NCBI GenBank assembly: GCA_009840595.1
Contig: VXNK01000116.1
Coordinates: forward strand, 1-55,121
Length of the DNA: 55,121 bases
Direction: 5' to 3'
From: Rhodospirillaceae bacterium
GTDB taxonomy: Bacteria > Pseudomonadota > Alphaproteobacteria > Bin65
A program made the translations under genes and the position numbers. The notes under the pieces are model-generated. The model saw nothing but the letters and a program-made list of their open reading frames with translations. It was not told where the DNA came from and did not search any database. Position 1 is the first letter of the stretch. Each line of letters opens with the position of its first letter. Positions 39,211 to 48,668 of this stretch are shown here, in pieces.

Positions 39211-39320
39211 GCGGTGCGGCATTGCAATCGCCCCGCCGGCGGCGCATTTCGCCTACCTCTCCGGCATCGGCGCCGCCCCCGGACTTCCCGGCCCCGGCGG
39301 CGGGACAGGAGCACCCGGCC

Positions 39321-40292
39321 ATGCCGCCCATCCGCCCTTCCATCGATGCGACGGCCGAAACCGCGCCCGTTCCCGCGCCCGGGGCCGCCGGCGGCGTCGC
39401 CTATGCCCTGCTCGCGGTCGGGCCGTTCCTGTTCGCCACCAACATGCTGGTCGCCAAGGCGACCGCCGACCTGATCCCGCCGGTCGCCCTCGCCTTCTTC
39501 CGCTGGCTCGGCGCGCTGCTGCTGCTGGCGCCGGCGGTGTGGCCGCGCTTCTGGCGCCAGCGCGCCTGCCTGCGCCGCGAATGGCCGGACCTGCTGGTCT
39601 TCGGCGCGCTCGGCATGGGGGTGTGCGGCGCCTTCGTCTATATCGGCGCGGACACCACCAGCGCGACCAATATCGGGCTGATCTATTCCAGTTCGCCGGT
39701 GCTGATCCTGGCGCTGGCCGCGCTGTTCTACGGCCAGCGGATCGGCCGCGCCGCCGGCTTCGGGTTCGCCTTCGCCCTCGCCGGCGTCCTGACGATCCTG
39801 GCGCGCGGCGACCCCGGTACGCTGCTCGCCGCGCGTTTCGTGGTCGGCGATCTCTGGATCGTCGCCGCGGCCAGCGGCTGGGCGGTCTATTCGGTCCTGC
39901 TCCGGCACCGGCCGACCGGTTTCGATACCCTGCCGCGCTTCTTCGCGATCTGCCTCGCCGGCGTGCTGATCCTGCTGCCCTTCACCGTCGCCGAGCATCT
40001 GGCCGGCGATGCGGTGGACTGGACCTGGGAGACCGCCGGCTGGATCGCCCTGCTCGCCGTCGTGCCGGGCATCGGCGCCTACGCGACCTACGCCTTCGTC
40101 GTCGACCGGCTCGGCCCGGGCAGGGCCGGCCTGATCCTCTACGCGATCCCGGTCGCCGCCGCCCTCATGGCCTGGCTGCTGCTCGGCGAGGCGCTGGCGT
40201 GGTATCATTATGCTGGGGCGGTCCTGGTCCTGGCCGGCATCCGGCTGGCCAACCGGAAACCGCCCGCCGCCGCGGGGAGCGCGGACGCATGA
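39321..40292 (+). CDS. EamA/DMT family transporter
   Basis: The 323-residue product has ten predicted membrane segments in two EamA repeats, beginning VAYALLAVGPFLFATNMLVA and PPVALAFFRWLGALLLLAPA. A variable Pro-rich head of about 25 residues precedes the first helix. The segment YSSSPVLILALAALFYGQRI and the second repeat's YAIPVAAALMAWLLLGEAL are typical. ATG 39321 has GGACAGGAG about 10 nt upstream. Its stop overlaps the next gene by ATGA (40289-40292), so the transporter and the HCCA-isomerase-like protein are coupled. Substrate unknown; efflux of a metabolite is common in the family. Confidence 0.92.
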   Translation: MPPIRPSIDATAETAPVPAPGAAGGVAYALLAVGPFLFATNMLVAKATADLIPPVALAFFRWLGALLLLAPAVWPRFWRQRACLRREWPDLLVFGALGMGVCGAFVYIGADTTSATNIGLIYSSSPVLILALAALFYGQRIGRAAGFGFAFALAGVLTILARGDPGTLLAARFVVGDLWIVAAASGWAVYSVLLRHRPTGFDTLPRFFAICLAGVLILLPFTVAEHLAGDAVDWTWETAGWIALLAVVPGIGAYATYAFVVDRLGPGRAGLILYAIPVAAALMAWLLLGEALAWYHYAGAVLVLAGIRLANRKPPAAAGSADA

Positions 40293-40915
40293 AACGGATC
40301 GACTGGTATTTCGACTATATCTCGCCCTTCGCCTATCTACAGTCGCAGCGGCTGGGCGAGTTCGCAGGAATCGCGGAAATCCGGCCGGTCCCGGTGCTGT
40401 TCGCCGGGCTGCTGAACGCGACCGGCACGCTGGGCCCGGCGGAGATTCCGGCCAAGCGGCTGTGGACCTACCGTTTCTGCCAGTTCACGGCCGGCCGCCT
40501 CGGCGTGGCCTTCCGGATGCCGCCGGCCCACCCCTTCAACCCGCTGCGCATCCTGCGCCTGTCCATCGCGCTCGACGGCGATCTCGCCGCCATCGACGCC
40601 ATCTTCCGCTTCATCTGGGCCGAGGGCCGCGACCCCGACGCGGCATGGCCGGCCCTGACCGCGGCGTTGGGCGTCGCCGACGCCGACGCCCTGATTGCGG
40701 CGGAGGACGTGAAAGCGGCGCTCAAGGCGAATACGGCGGCGGCGGTCGCGGCCGGGGTCTACGGCGTGCCGACGCTGGCGATCGACGGCCAGGCCTTCTG
40801 GGGCGTCGACGGCACCGATTTCGCCCTGGCCTACCTGGCCGATCCCGGCATTCTCGAAACCGGCGCCATGAAACGGCTGGAGACCCTGCCCGCCGCGGCC
40901 GAGCGGCGGCGCTGA
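40289..40915 (+). CDS. 2-hydroxychromene-2-carboxylate isomerase family protein (DsbA fold)
   Basis: The 208-residue product is a kappa-class GST-like/DsbA-fold protein. The N-terminus IDWYFDYISPFAYLQSQRL has the conserved Ser (S12) that activates glutathione in HCCA isomerase in place of the DsbA CxxC. The cis-Pro loop is GVYGVPTLAIDGQAFWGVD. HCCA isomerase works in naphthalene degradation, but most genomic relatives have unknown substrates and no other aromatic-degradation genes are nearby. Translation is coupled to the EamA transporter by ATGA. Confidence 0.88.
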   Translation: MKRIDWYFDYISPFAYLQSQRLGEFAGIAEIRPVPVLFAGLLNATGTLGPAEIPAKRLWTYRFCQFTAGRLGVAFRMPPAHPFNPLRILRLSIALDGDLAAIDAIFRFIWAEGRDPDAAWPALTAALGVADADALIAAEDVKAALKANTAAAVAAGVYGVPTLAIDGQAFWGVDGTDFALAYLADPGILETGAMKRLETLPAAAERRR

Positions 40916-40930
40916 CCCGCCCGGTCCCCG

Positions 40931-41380
40931 GTGCCGGACCGCCCGCATCTCGCCTGCATCGTCGCCGACCTGCGGCTCGCCCGGATCGCGGTGCGGGAGG
41001 CTGCCGCCGCCGGCGCCACCGTCGAACTGTGGAGCCCGCCCGACGGCGCAGCCAGCCTGGGCGTCGGCTTCTGGGCGGCGCTCGACCGGGCGATTGCGGA
41101 AACCCCGGAATCCCGAGAATCCACGGGACCGGGCCGGGCCGTGACCGTGCTCGATTGCGGCGATGCGCCGGGCTTTGCGCTCGCCGCGCTGCGCGAGGGG
41201 CTGCACGCCGTCCACGTCACCGTCCGGGACGACGTGCGCGAGAAGCTGGCGGCGGTCGCCGAGGCCTGCGGCGCGGCCCTGCATCCCGGCCCGCCGCCGG
41301 CGCTCGACCTGCGCGACCGGCTCGATCCGGCGGCCTCGTGCCGTTTTGCGCTGCGCCATGCACACGGTCCGCCGGCCTGA
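40931..41380 (+). CDS. Small protein of unknown function upstream of fructose-bisphosphate aldolase
   Basis: I do not recognise a family. The 149-residue product (GTG start at 40931, 15 bp after the HCCA-isomerase-like gene) alternates helices and strands: HLACIVADLRLARIAVREAA, AVTVLDCGDAPGFALAALRE, HAVHVTVRDDVREKLAAVAE and ALHPGPPPALDLRDRLDPA. This looks like a small alpha/beta (Rossmann-like) domain without obvious catalytic motifs. The reading frame shows no atypical codon use and fills the gap between two coding genes, supporting reality. A role in the same unit as the aldolase is guesswork. Confidence 0.6.
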   Translation: MPDRPHLACIVADLRLARIAVREAAAAGATVELWSPPDGAASLGVGFWAALDRAIAETPESRESTGPGRAVTVLDCGDAPGFALAALREGLHAVHVTVRDDVREKLAAVAEACGAALHPGPPPALDLRDRLDPAASCRFALRHAHGPPA

Positions 41381-41514
41381 CGGCAGCACCGGCCCGGCGG
41401 CAGGAGAGGGGCGCCCAATCCGCCCGTTGAAACCCGGCACCGCCTTGTCTAAGCACAACGCGCCGGGCGGCCCCCGATTCCGGCGGATGGCCGAACGAAG
41501 CGAAGGGACGAGCC

Positions 41515-42435
41515 ATGAAAATGACGTCGAAAGTACGTCAGATTCTCAGGAACTACGAAAGCGACTGTCCGGGCACCAAGGGCCAGCTGGCCCGCATCCT
41601 GATGACCGGCCGCCTGGCCGGCACCGGCAGGGTCGTCATCCTGCCGGTCGACCAGGGCTTCGAGCACGGCCCAGCGCGCAGCTTCGCGCCGAACCCGGAA
41701 GGCTACGATCCGCACTACCACCACCGGCTGGCGGTCGACGCCGGGCTCAACGCCTTCGCCGCGCCGCTCGGCCTGCTGGAGGCCGGCGCCGATACGTTCG
41801 CCGGGCAGATCCCGACCATCCTCAAGGTCAACAACTCGAACAGCCACGCCCGGGACAAGGACCAGGCGATCACCGGCGGGGTCGAGGACGCCCTGCGCCT
41901 GGGCTGTTCCGCCATCGGCTTCACCATCTATCCGGCCTCGGACAGCCAGTTCGAGATGATGGAGGAAATCCGTGAGCTGGCGGCGGAGGCGAAATCGGTC
42001 GGCCTCGCCGTCGTCATCTGGTCCTATCCGCGCGGCGGCGGCCTGTCGAAAGACGGCGAAACCGCGATCGACGTCTGCGCCTATGCCGCCCACATGGCCG
42101 CGCTGCTCGGCGCCCACATCATCAAGGTCAAACCGCCAACCGCGCATATCGAACAGGACGAGGCGCGCAAGGTCTACGAAGCGCAGGGCATCGACATATC
42201 GAGCCTGTCCGCCCGCGTCGCCCATGTCATGCAGAGCGCCTTCGCGGGCCGCCGGCTGGTCGTCTTCTCCGGCGGCGCGGCCAAGGGCGACGACGCGCTC
42301 CTCGACGAAATCCGCGCGCTGCGCGACGGCGGCGCCTCCGGCTCGATCATCGGCCGCAACAGCTTCCAGCGCCCGCGCGACGACGCCCTCGCGCTGCTCG
42401 ACAAGGCGGTGCGGATTTACAGGGGGCAGCTCTAG
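41515..42435 (+). CDS. fbaB: Class I fructose-bisphosphate aldolase (DhnA/FbaB type)
   Basis: This Schiff-base aldolase splits fructose-1,6-bisphosphate into two triose phosphates, in glycolysis or gluconeogenesis. The 306-residue product is of the archaeal/bacterial DhnA kind: [18 protein letters not shown] near the N-terminus, [20 protein letters not shown] in the middle, [13 protein letters not shown] with the candidate Schiff-base lysine (K204 or K206), and phosphate-binding [16 protein letters not shown] and [15 protein letters not shown] 41515 has an AAGGGA ribosome site. It is followed 22 bp later by a thiE-like gene. Confidence 0.95.
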   Translation: MKMTSKVRQILRNYESDCPGTKGQLARILMTGRLAGTGRVVILPVDQGFEHGPARSFAPNPEGYDPHYHHRLAVDAGLNAFAAPLGLLEAGADTFAGQIPTILKVNNSNSHARDKDQAITGGVEDALRLGCSAIGFTIYPASDSQFEMMEEIRELAAEAKSVGLAVVIWSYPRGGGLSKDGETAIDVCAYAAHMAALLGAHIIKVKPPTAHIEQDEARKVYEAQGIDISSLSARVAHVMQSAFAGRRLVVFSGGAAKGDDALLDEIRALRDGGASGSIIGRNSFQRPRDDALALLDKAVRIYRGQL

Positions 42436-42457
42436 CGCCGGGGCGGCGGCGGGCGTT

Positions 42458-43093
42458 ATGAGCGGTCCCGGCTGCCAGCTTTACCTGATCACCCCGCCGG
42501 CCTTCGAGCCCGCGGCCTTCGCAGAGGACCTGAAGGCGGCGCTGGACGGCGGGCCGGCGGCCTGCCTGCAATTGCGCCTCAAGGATGCGCCGGACGATGC
42601 CGTGCGGCGGGCCGCGGAAATCCTGATGCCGGTATGCCACGGCCGCGATGCCGCCTTCCTGGTGAACGACCGGCCGGACCTTGCGCGCGAACTGGGGGCG
42701 GACGGGGTCCATATCGGGCAGGAGGATGCCGGCTATGCCGAGGCGCGCGCGCTGGTCGGCGACGGGGCGACCGTCGGCGTGACCTGCCACAACTCGCTGC
42801 ATCTCGCGATGGAAGCCGCGGAGGCCGGCGCCGACTATGTCGCTTTCGGCGCCTTCTTCCCGACGCAGACCAAGGCGCCGAAATCGCAGGCGTCGCCGGA
42901 AACGCTGGAGAGCTGGTCCGCCGCCACCGTGGTGCCCTGCGTCGCCATCGGCGGCATCACGGTGGAGAACTGCCGCCCGCTGGTCCGCGCCGGGGCCGAC
43001 TTCCTCGCCGTCGTCGGCGGCGTCTGGGACCATCCGGACGGCCCGGCCGCCGCTGTCCGGGAATTCGCGGCCGTTCTGGAGGCGCCCGGCTGA
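42458..43093 (+). CDS. thiE: Thiamine-phosphate synthase (ThiE family)
   Basis: ThiE joins the thiazole and pyrimidine halves of thiamine as phosphates. The 211-residue product is a TIM barrel with the motifs [14 protein letters not shown] (pyrimidine pyrophosphate contacts), [56 protein letters not shown] and [13 protein letters not shown] (phosphate loop), and a GG at the end ([12 protein letters not shown]). ATG 42458 is chosen because the first strand CQLYLITPP follows. Other thi genes are absent here, and alphaproteobacteria often have a ThiE paralogue beside the aldolase, so a second ThiE-like role is possible. Confidence 0.88.
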   Translation: MSGPGCQLYLITPPAFEPAAFAEDLKAALDGGPAACLQLRLKDAPDDAVRRAAEILMPVCHGRDAAFLVNDRPDLARELGADGVHIGQEDAGYAEARALVGDGATVGVTCHNSLHLAMEAAEAGADYVAFGAFFPTQTKAPKSQASPETLESWSAATVVPCVAIGGITVENCRPLVRAGADFLAVVGGVWDHPDGPAAAVREFAAVLEAPG

Positions 43094-43311
43094 TCTGAAG
43101 CGGCCGGCGCCGGCGGGCCGCCGCGGGGCGGCCGTTCGAAAAATCCCCGGAGCCCGTCACATAGACTTGCGCCGCCCGACGGAACCGATACATTCCGCAA
43201 CGCAGCCGGCGACGGGACGGGCGACCGGGCAACGGCGATGCGATCCGCGCCACTTGCGCCGACCGTTCCCGTCTCCGCCGGCAGACCCTGCAGGCGAACG
43301 GGAGCGCGCCG

Positions 43312-44496
43312 ATGCCCCAGGACACAGCAGATTCCGCCAGCGGCCCCGACAGGCCGCGATGGCTCGGTTACGCCCAGTTGGCGGCGATCCTGGCCGCGAT
43401 CGTCGTCGCCCTGTATTTCGCCCGCGCCCCCGACCGGGTCGAGCGCGGAGCGACGGCGGCCGCGACGACCGGATCGGACAAACCGGCGGTCCGCGTCGTC
43501 CGGCCGAGCCCGAAGGCATATACCTTCACCGCCCGCGTCACGGGAACGGTGACCCTCGAGCGCAAGACCAGGGTCGTTTCCCAGGTCGTCGGCCGGGTCG
43601 TCTGGGTGTCGCCGGACTTCACCAATGGCGGGACGATCCGGGCGAACGAGGCCTTCATCCGGATCGATCCGGCCGAATTCGAAATCCGGGTCCGGGCCGC
43701 GGAAATGTCGGTCAGGGCCGCCGAGGCCAGCCTGCAGATCCAGAAAGCCCTTGCCAGGGAAGGCGCCGAGAAGTTCGCGCAGGCCAATCCCGGAGCGGAG
43801 ATTCCGGAGCGGGTCCGCCGCGTCTCGCCCATCGCCAGGGCGGAAGCCAGGCTGGGCCGGTCGCAGGCCGCGCTGGCGCTGGCCCGGCTCCAGCTCGCGC
43901 GCACGACCATATCGCTGCCCTACGACAGCCGCGTGGTGCGCTCGGACGTCGAGGTCGGCGAACTGGTCGGCCCGGCCGAAAAGGTCGGCCGTGCGTCGGT
44001 GCTCGGCGTCGTTTACCGGCCCGGCGGGTTGCAGGTAAGAGCGCCGGTCGAGCCGAAAGACCTGAAGCGTTTCGCGCCGATGGTCGGGCGCGCCGCACGG
44101 ATCGCGACCTGGTCCGGAACATTCGACGCCGAGGTGGTCCGCGTGTCGTCCGTCGTTGCCGCGCGCACGCGGCTGGCCTCGATGTTCCTGAATTTCGCGG
44201 AGACTACGCCGCCCGATACGCTGCCGGCGCCGGGCACCTTCGCGGAGATTACCGTCACCGGGCCGACGCGCGACAAGGCCTTCGTCCTGCCGGAAGCGGC
44301 GGCGCGCGACCGCGACAGCGTCTGGGTCGTCAGGAAAGGCGCCCTGACATCGCTCACGCCCAAATCGCTGGGCCGCACGGCGGACGGCTGGATCGTCGAG
44401 CCGTTCGATGCCGGCGAGGGCGTTGTCGTCGGCGTGGTGGCCAAGGCCAGGGAAGGAATGCAGGTGACGGCCAGGGCATTCCGGTCGCCGGAATAG
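43312..44496 (+). CDS. RND efflux periplasmic adaptor (HlyD/MFP family)
   Basis: The adaptor bridges the inner-membrane pump with an outer-membrane channel. The 394-residue product has one N-terminal membrane anchor (GYAQLAAILAAIVVALYFA, about 17-37) instead of a lipobox. The lipoyl half-motifs flank a helical hairpin (LERKTRVVSQVVGRVVWVSP, then the EMSVRAAEASLQIQKALARE hairpin, then LARTTISLPYDSRVV), followed by the beta-barrel and a membrane-proximal domain. It precedes the pump gene by 55 bp. No outer-membrane factor gene is nearby, so a shared TolC is presumably used. Confidence 0.9.
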   Translation: MPQDTADSASGPDRPRWLGYAQLAAILAAIVVALYFARAPDRVERGATAAATTGSDKPAVRVVRPSPKAYTFTARVTGTVTLERKTRVVSQVVGRVVWVSPDFTNGGTIRANEAFIRIDPAEFEIRVRAAEMSVRAAEASLQIQKALAREGAEKFAQANPGAEIPERVRRVSPIARAEARLGRSQAALALARLQLARTTISLPYDSRVVRSDVEVGELVGPAEKVGRASVLGVVYRPGGLQVRAPVEPKDLKRFAPMVGRAARIATWSGTFDAEVVRVSSVVAARTRLASMFLNFAETTPPDTLPAPGTFAEITVTGPTRDKAFVLPEAAARDRDSVWVVRKGALTSLTPKSLGRTADGWIVEPFDAGEGVVVGVVAKAREGMQVTARAFRSPE

Positions 44497-44551
44497 CCCG
44501 GCCCGAGGACGGACGCTGCGCACACCCGGCGCGCCATCGCGAGGGACAATC

Positions 44552-47500
44552 GTGAAGAACGGACCGATCGCCTATTTCGTCGGCAATCCCGTCGCCGCCA
44601 AGTTCCTGCTGATCCTGCTGATCGTCGGCGGCGTCTTTTCCGGCGCTCAGCTTACCGTCCAGCACATTCCGGAAATCGATCTGCGCACGGTTTCCGTGAC
44701 CGTGCGGATGCCCGGCGCGTCGCCGAAGGAGGTCGAGGAGGACGTCAACCGCCGGATCGAGGAAAGCGTGGTCGGCCTGCCCGGCGTCGCGCGGGTCGTC
44801 GGCACCGCCTCGCAGGGATTCGCCCGGTTCGACGTCGAGCTCGAAACCTTCGCCGATGCCGGCGAGGTCCTGGCCGATGTCCGCAGCGCCGTCGAGAGCA
44901 TCGAGAATTTTCCGCCGGCCAATGCCGAACGGCCGAGGGTGGAACTGAAGAAACTGGCGATCGAGGTGATGACGCTCGCCGTGGCGTCGTCGACCGTGCC
45001 CGAGGACGCGTTGCGCCGGGCCGCGGAGGCGCTGCGCGACGACCTGCTGGCGCTGCCGTCGGTTTCCCAGGTCAAGCTGCGCGGCACGCGCGACCGCGAA
45101 ATCGCCATCGAGATGAACGAGGAGGAACTGCGCCGCCACAACCTGACGCTCGCCAAGGTCGCGAGAATCGTCCGGCGGGTATCGCGCAACGCGACCTTCG
45201 GCGAACTGCGCACCCGCGCCGGTGGCGTGGTCCTCCATGCGGTCGGAAAACGGCAGGTCGGTGAGGAATTCGGGAACATACCGCTCATCACCAGGGTCGA
45301 CGGCACCATCGTAACGCTCGGCGACGTCGCCACGATCCGCGACGGCTTCGTCGACGAGGACATCCTGTCGACGGTCGACGGCAAGCCGGCGGTCTTCGTC
45401 CGGGTCGAAGCCTCGAAAGAGCAATCGCTGCTCGAAATCTCCTCCAACATCAGGAAACGCCTCGAAACATATACACCGCCGCCGGGGATCGACATTCGCG
45501 TCTGGAACGATACGGCGGAACCGATTTTCGACGTTCTGTCGGATATCGTCCGCAACGCGGTCATCGGCATCATCCTGGTCTTCCTGTGCCTGGTTTTCGT
45601 TTTCGACCTCCGCCTCGCCTTCTGGATCGCCCTGGGTATTCCCCTGTCGTTCGTCGGGTCGTTGATGTTCTTCGATCTGGCGAGCCTGACGCTGAACCTG
45701 GGGACGCTGTTCGCGTTCTTCCTGCTGATCGGCATTGTCGTCGACGATGCGGTCGTGGTCGGCGAAAGCGTCGCTGCGGAACGCGAGCGGGGCAAGAATG
45801 CCTTGGAGGCGGCGGTTTCGGGGGCCCGGATCGTCGCCGGCCCGATCTTTGTCGGCGTATCCACGACCGTGCTGGCATTCGTGCCGTTCCTGTTCGTGAC
45901 CGAAGGCAGCCTTCAGGTCGTCCAGCCGTTTTTCTGGGTCGCGCTGTTCGTTCTCGCCGTATCGCTGATCGAGGCCTTTTTCGTCCTGCCGTCGCATCTT
46001 TCGCACGAGCGGCGCTGGAGCCTCTCCCCGCTGCGTGAAATCCAGGCCTGGGCGCGCGACGCGATCGACCGGATGCGGGATTCGATCGTGGCGCCGGCGG
46101 TATCCTGGGCGGTCCGCCATGTCTGGCTGACGATCGTCTTCGGTCTGGTGTTTTTCGTCGCCGCGCTCGCCCTGTTGCGGTCCGAACAAGTCCGCGTGGT
46201 CATCCTCGACAACACGGCGAGCCGCTCGAACACGGTCCAGGCGAACCTCGAACTGCCGGTCGGCGCGCCGTTCGAAGCCAGCGCCGCCATCGCCGAAAGA
46301 TTCGTGCGGGCGGCCGAGGCGGTCGACAAGGATCTCGAAGGGACCGCCATCGATTCGATCAGCGTGATCGTCGGCAATGTCGGCGACGCCGCCCGCTCGC
46401 GCAGCGGCGAGGAGCCACGCAACGGCAGCCATCTGGCCTCGGTCCGGCTCCATCTGCGCGACCGGCCACTGCGCCAGGCATCGCCGGTGGAAATCGAGCG
46501 GTTGTGGCGCCGGAATATCGGCAATCTGCCGGGACTGGCGAAAGTCTCGGTCCGGACCACCCGGTTCCAGATCATGCCGTCCGTCGCCTATGCGCTGGTA
46601 CACGACGATACCGAAAAGCTGGAGCAGGCAGCCCGCGACCTCAGGGCGTTCATCGCGTCCATCCCGGGCATCTACCAGCTTTCGGACAGTCTGGTGCCGG
46701 GCAAACGGCATTTCGTCGTCCGGGTCACGCCGGCCGGCAAGGCCGCCGGACTGACGCCGACCGGGATCGGCCGGCAATTGCGGGCGAATTACCACGGCAT
46801 CGAGGTGCAGCGGATCCAGCGCGGCCGCGACGAGATACGGGTCGTCGTGCGCTATCCAGCGGAACGGCGGCGCAGTCTGCGCGAACTCGCCGGCGAGCGG
46901 ATCCGCCGGCCCGGCGGCGGCGAGGTGCCGTTGTCCACCGTGGCGTGGATCGAGGAAAAGCGCGAGCTTGCCGCACTCACCCGGATCGACGGCAAGAGCA
47001 CCGTCCTGGTCAACGCCCACGCCGAACTGGCCCAGGTCACCCCCATTCAGGCGCGGCGGAAGATCGACCGGGAGTTCCTGCCCGGCCTGATCGCGAAATA
47101 TCCCGGCCTCGTCATTTCGGACGATGCCGGGGTGCGGCAGGAGAGGCACCTGTTCGAGACGTTGAGCCTGTTGGTGCCTTTCGTGTTGATCGCAATGTAC
47201 GCGCTGATGGCGGGATTCCTGCGCAGCTACTGGAAGCCGGTGGTCGCCATGGCGGGGGTGCCCATCGCCTTTGCCGGCGCCGTCTTCGGCCACTGGATCC
47301 TCGGCTGGGACATCACGGCGATGTCGCTGTTCGGCGTCATCGGCGTCGCCGGCGTCATCGTCAACGACGCGCTGGTGCTGCTCGACCGCTACAACGCGAT
47401 CCGGCGGGACAACGACATGCTCCCGGCGATCGCCGCGGCTTCCGCGGCAACGCGCCACCGCTTCCGCGCCGTCTTCCTGACCAGCCTGACCACGGTCCTC

Positions 47501-47653
47501 GGCCTTTCGCCTCTGCTCTATGTGCGCGGCGACGAGCTGATCCGCTTCGTGCCGTTCGTGGTCAGCATGCTCGGCGGCATGGTCGCCGCCGGCATCTTCA
47601 CCCTGTTCATCCTGCCGACCCTGGTGATGATCGTTGACGGCCGCCGCGAGTGA
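44552..47653 (+). CDS. RND efflux transporter (AcrB-type pump)
   Basis: A proton-driven trimeric exporter with 1033 residues and twelve membrane helices. The N-terminal helix (AKFLLILLIVGGVFSGAQLT) is followed by the PRMPGASPKEVEEDVNRRIE-like porter region, the second by its repeat. The proton-relay Asp pair D398-D399 is present in GIVVDDAVVVGESVAAERE. In the tenth helix the usual AcrB lysine region reads GVIGVAGVIVNDALVLLDRY, with Asn rather than Lys, as in a different RND subgroup. GTG start at 44552 places the first helix correctly. The substrate cannot be read; lipophilic or toxic compounds are typical. Confidence 0.93.
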   Translation: MKNGPIAYFVGNPVAAKFLLILLIVGGVFSGAQLTVQHIPEIDLRTVSVTVRMPGASPKEVEEDVNRRIEESVVGLPGVARVVGTASQGFARFDVELETFADAGEVLADVRSAVESIENFPPANAERPRVELKKLAIEVMTLAVASSTVPEDALRRAAEALRDDLLALPSVSQVKLRGTRDREIAIEMNEEELRRHNLTLAKVARIVRRVSRNATFGELRTRAGGVVLHAVGKRQVGEEFGNIPLITRVDGTIVTLGDVATIRDGFVDEDILSTVDGKPAVFVRVEASKEQSLLEISSNIRKRLETYTPPPGIDIRVWNDTAEPIFDVLSDIVRNAVIGIILVFLCLVFVFDLRLAFWIALGIPLSFVGSLMFFDLASLTLNLGTLFAFFLLIGIVVDDAVVVGESVAAERERGKNALEAAVSGARIVAGPIFVGVSTTVLAFVPFLFVTEGSLQVVQPFFWVALFVLAVSLIEAFFVLPSHLSHERRWSLSPLREIQAWARDAIDRMRDSIVAPAVSWAVRHVWLTIVFGLVFFVAALALLRSEQVRVVILDNTASRSNTVQANLELPVGAPFEASAAIAERFVRAAEAVDKDLEGTAIDSISVIVGNVGDAARSRSGEEPRNGSHLASVRLHLRDRPLRQASPVEIERLWRRNIGNLPGLAKVSVRTTRFQIMPSVAYALVHDDTEKLEQAARDLRAFIASIPGIYQLSDSLVPGKRHFVVRVTPAGKAAGLTPTGIGRQLRANYHGIEVQRIQRGRDEIRVVVRYPAERRRSLRELAGERIRRPGGGEVPLSTVAWIEEKRELAALTRIDGKSTVLVNAHAELAQVTPIQARRKIDREFLPGLIAKYPGLVISDDAGVRQERHLFETLSLLVPFVLIAMYALMAGFLRSYWKPVVAMAGVPIAFAGAVFGHWILGWDITAMSLFGVIGVAGVIVNDALVLLDRYNAIRRDNDMLPAIAAASAATRHRFRAVFLTSLTTVLGLSPLLYVRGDELIRFVPFVVSMLGGMVAAGIFTLFILPTLVMIVDGRRE

Positions 47654-47672
47654 CGGGTCGATTGACGGAGTA

Positions 47673-47691
47673 AGGGGCGGACGGGGCCCCT
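47673..47691. terminator. GC-rich hairpin between convergent RND pump and cobW-like genes
   Basis: AGGGGC (47673-47678) pairs with GCCCCT (47686-47691) around a 7-base loop, in the 40-bp gap between two convergent stop codons. It lacks a U-tract on either strand, so the terminator call is tentative. Confidence 0.4.
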
Positions 47692-47693
47692 CC

Positions 47694-48668
47694 CTATCCG
47701 GCCGTCTCCCGGACTGCGCTTCCTGCTGCCGCGCAGCCGTCCAGCGCCCGAAGCAGGGCGGGGCCGGCCGACGGCCCGAACGGGCCGACCAGCACGACGC
47801 GCGCGGCGCCCGATAGGGACGCACCCGATGGGGCCGCGGACAATGGGGCCGCGGACAGGGCGAAACGGCCGCCGCTCCAGTCGATCCGCTGCAACCCCGC
47901 ACCGGTGGCGACGGCGCCCTTGGCGCGATGGATGTCGCTCCGGCCGGCGAGCAGCCGTTCCAGCGCAGCGGGATCGACCGGGCCGGCGGGCCGCCAGACG
48001 ACCGAGGACAGGCCGTGCCCGGGGGCTGCTGTGTCCTCCAGGTCGCCGACTGACGATGCCGGGCCTGCGCCGCCGATGCCGAGCAGCCGCGCCGGATCGA
48101 CCTGCGCGAAGCGGGCCTCGACGAGATCGGCCGGCGCAGCCTGCGCCTGCACCCAGGCGTGCAATGCCGGAATGTCCCCCTCGGGCAACAGGTCGAGCTT
48201 GTTGAGCGCGAGCAGGTCCGCGGCCTGCATCTGCTGCACGACCAGCCGGCCGACGAACTTGTCCGCGGCCCGCGCGCGGACCGTCGCCGCGTCGGCCAGC
48301 ACAGCGGTCCCGGCCGGCCGGCAACCCGGCCAGTTGCCGGCGAGCCGCATGACCCGCGCCGGGTCGGCGACGCCGCTCGCCTCGACGACGATCCGGTCCG
48401 GCGGCGGATCGCGCTCGGTCTGGGCCTGCAACGCCGCGCCGAGATCGTCGGCGATGGCGCAGCAGACGCAGCCGTTGGTCAGCGCGACCGTGTCGCCGCC
48501 ATGCTCGGCGATCAGCCCGGCGTCGATGTTAACCGCGCCGAAATCGTTGACCAGCACGGCCAGCCGCAGCCCGTGGTCCGCCGCCAGCAGATGATTGAGG
48601 CAGGTCGTCTTGCCCGCGCCCAGATAGCCGCCGATCACGGTAACCGGGATGGGCCGGCGCGCAGTCAT
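47694..48668 (-). CDS. CobW/COG0523 family GTPase (metal chaperone)
   Basis: COG0523 proteins are GTP-dependent chaperones for zinc, cobalt or nitrile hydratase metal. The 324-residue product has Walker A GGYLGAGKTT (13-22), the family hallmark metal site CVCC (C67, C69, C70 in TNGCVCCAIADD), the DFGAVNIDAGLI segment, and the switch VVEASGVADPARVM. The C-terminal CobW domain is partly degenerate and Ala/Gly-rich. ATG 48668 overlaps the dehydrogenase stop as ATGA. No Zur or zinc-transport gene is nearby, so the metal is undetermined. It is convergent with the RND pump. Confidence 0.9.
   Translation of the reverse strand: MTARRPIPVTVIGGYLGAGKTTCLNHLLAADHGLRLAVLVNDFGAVNIDAGLIAEHGGDTVALTNGCVCCAIADDLGAALQAQTERDPPPDRIVVEASGVADPARVMRLAGNWPGCRPAGTAVLADAATVRARAADKFVGRLVVQQMQAADLLALNKLDLLPEGDIPALHAWVQAQAAPADLVEARFAQVDPARLLGIGGAGPASSVGDLEDTAAPGHGLSSVVWRPAGPVDPAALERLLAGRSDIHRAKGAVATGAGLQRIDWSGGRFALSAAPLSAAPSGASLSGAARVVLVGPFGPSAGPALLRALDGCAAAGSAVRETAG

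Noticed and set aside
41972..42457. Longer N-terminus for the ThiE-like protein
   Set aside because: The upstream part is an out-of-frame shadow of the aldolase gene; the natural first strand of the barrel begins just after ATG 42458.
44354..47902. Reverse-strand open frame of about 1180 codons
   Set aside because: It is the antisense shadow of the RND pump, which has full family motifs on the forward strand.
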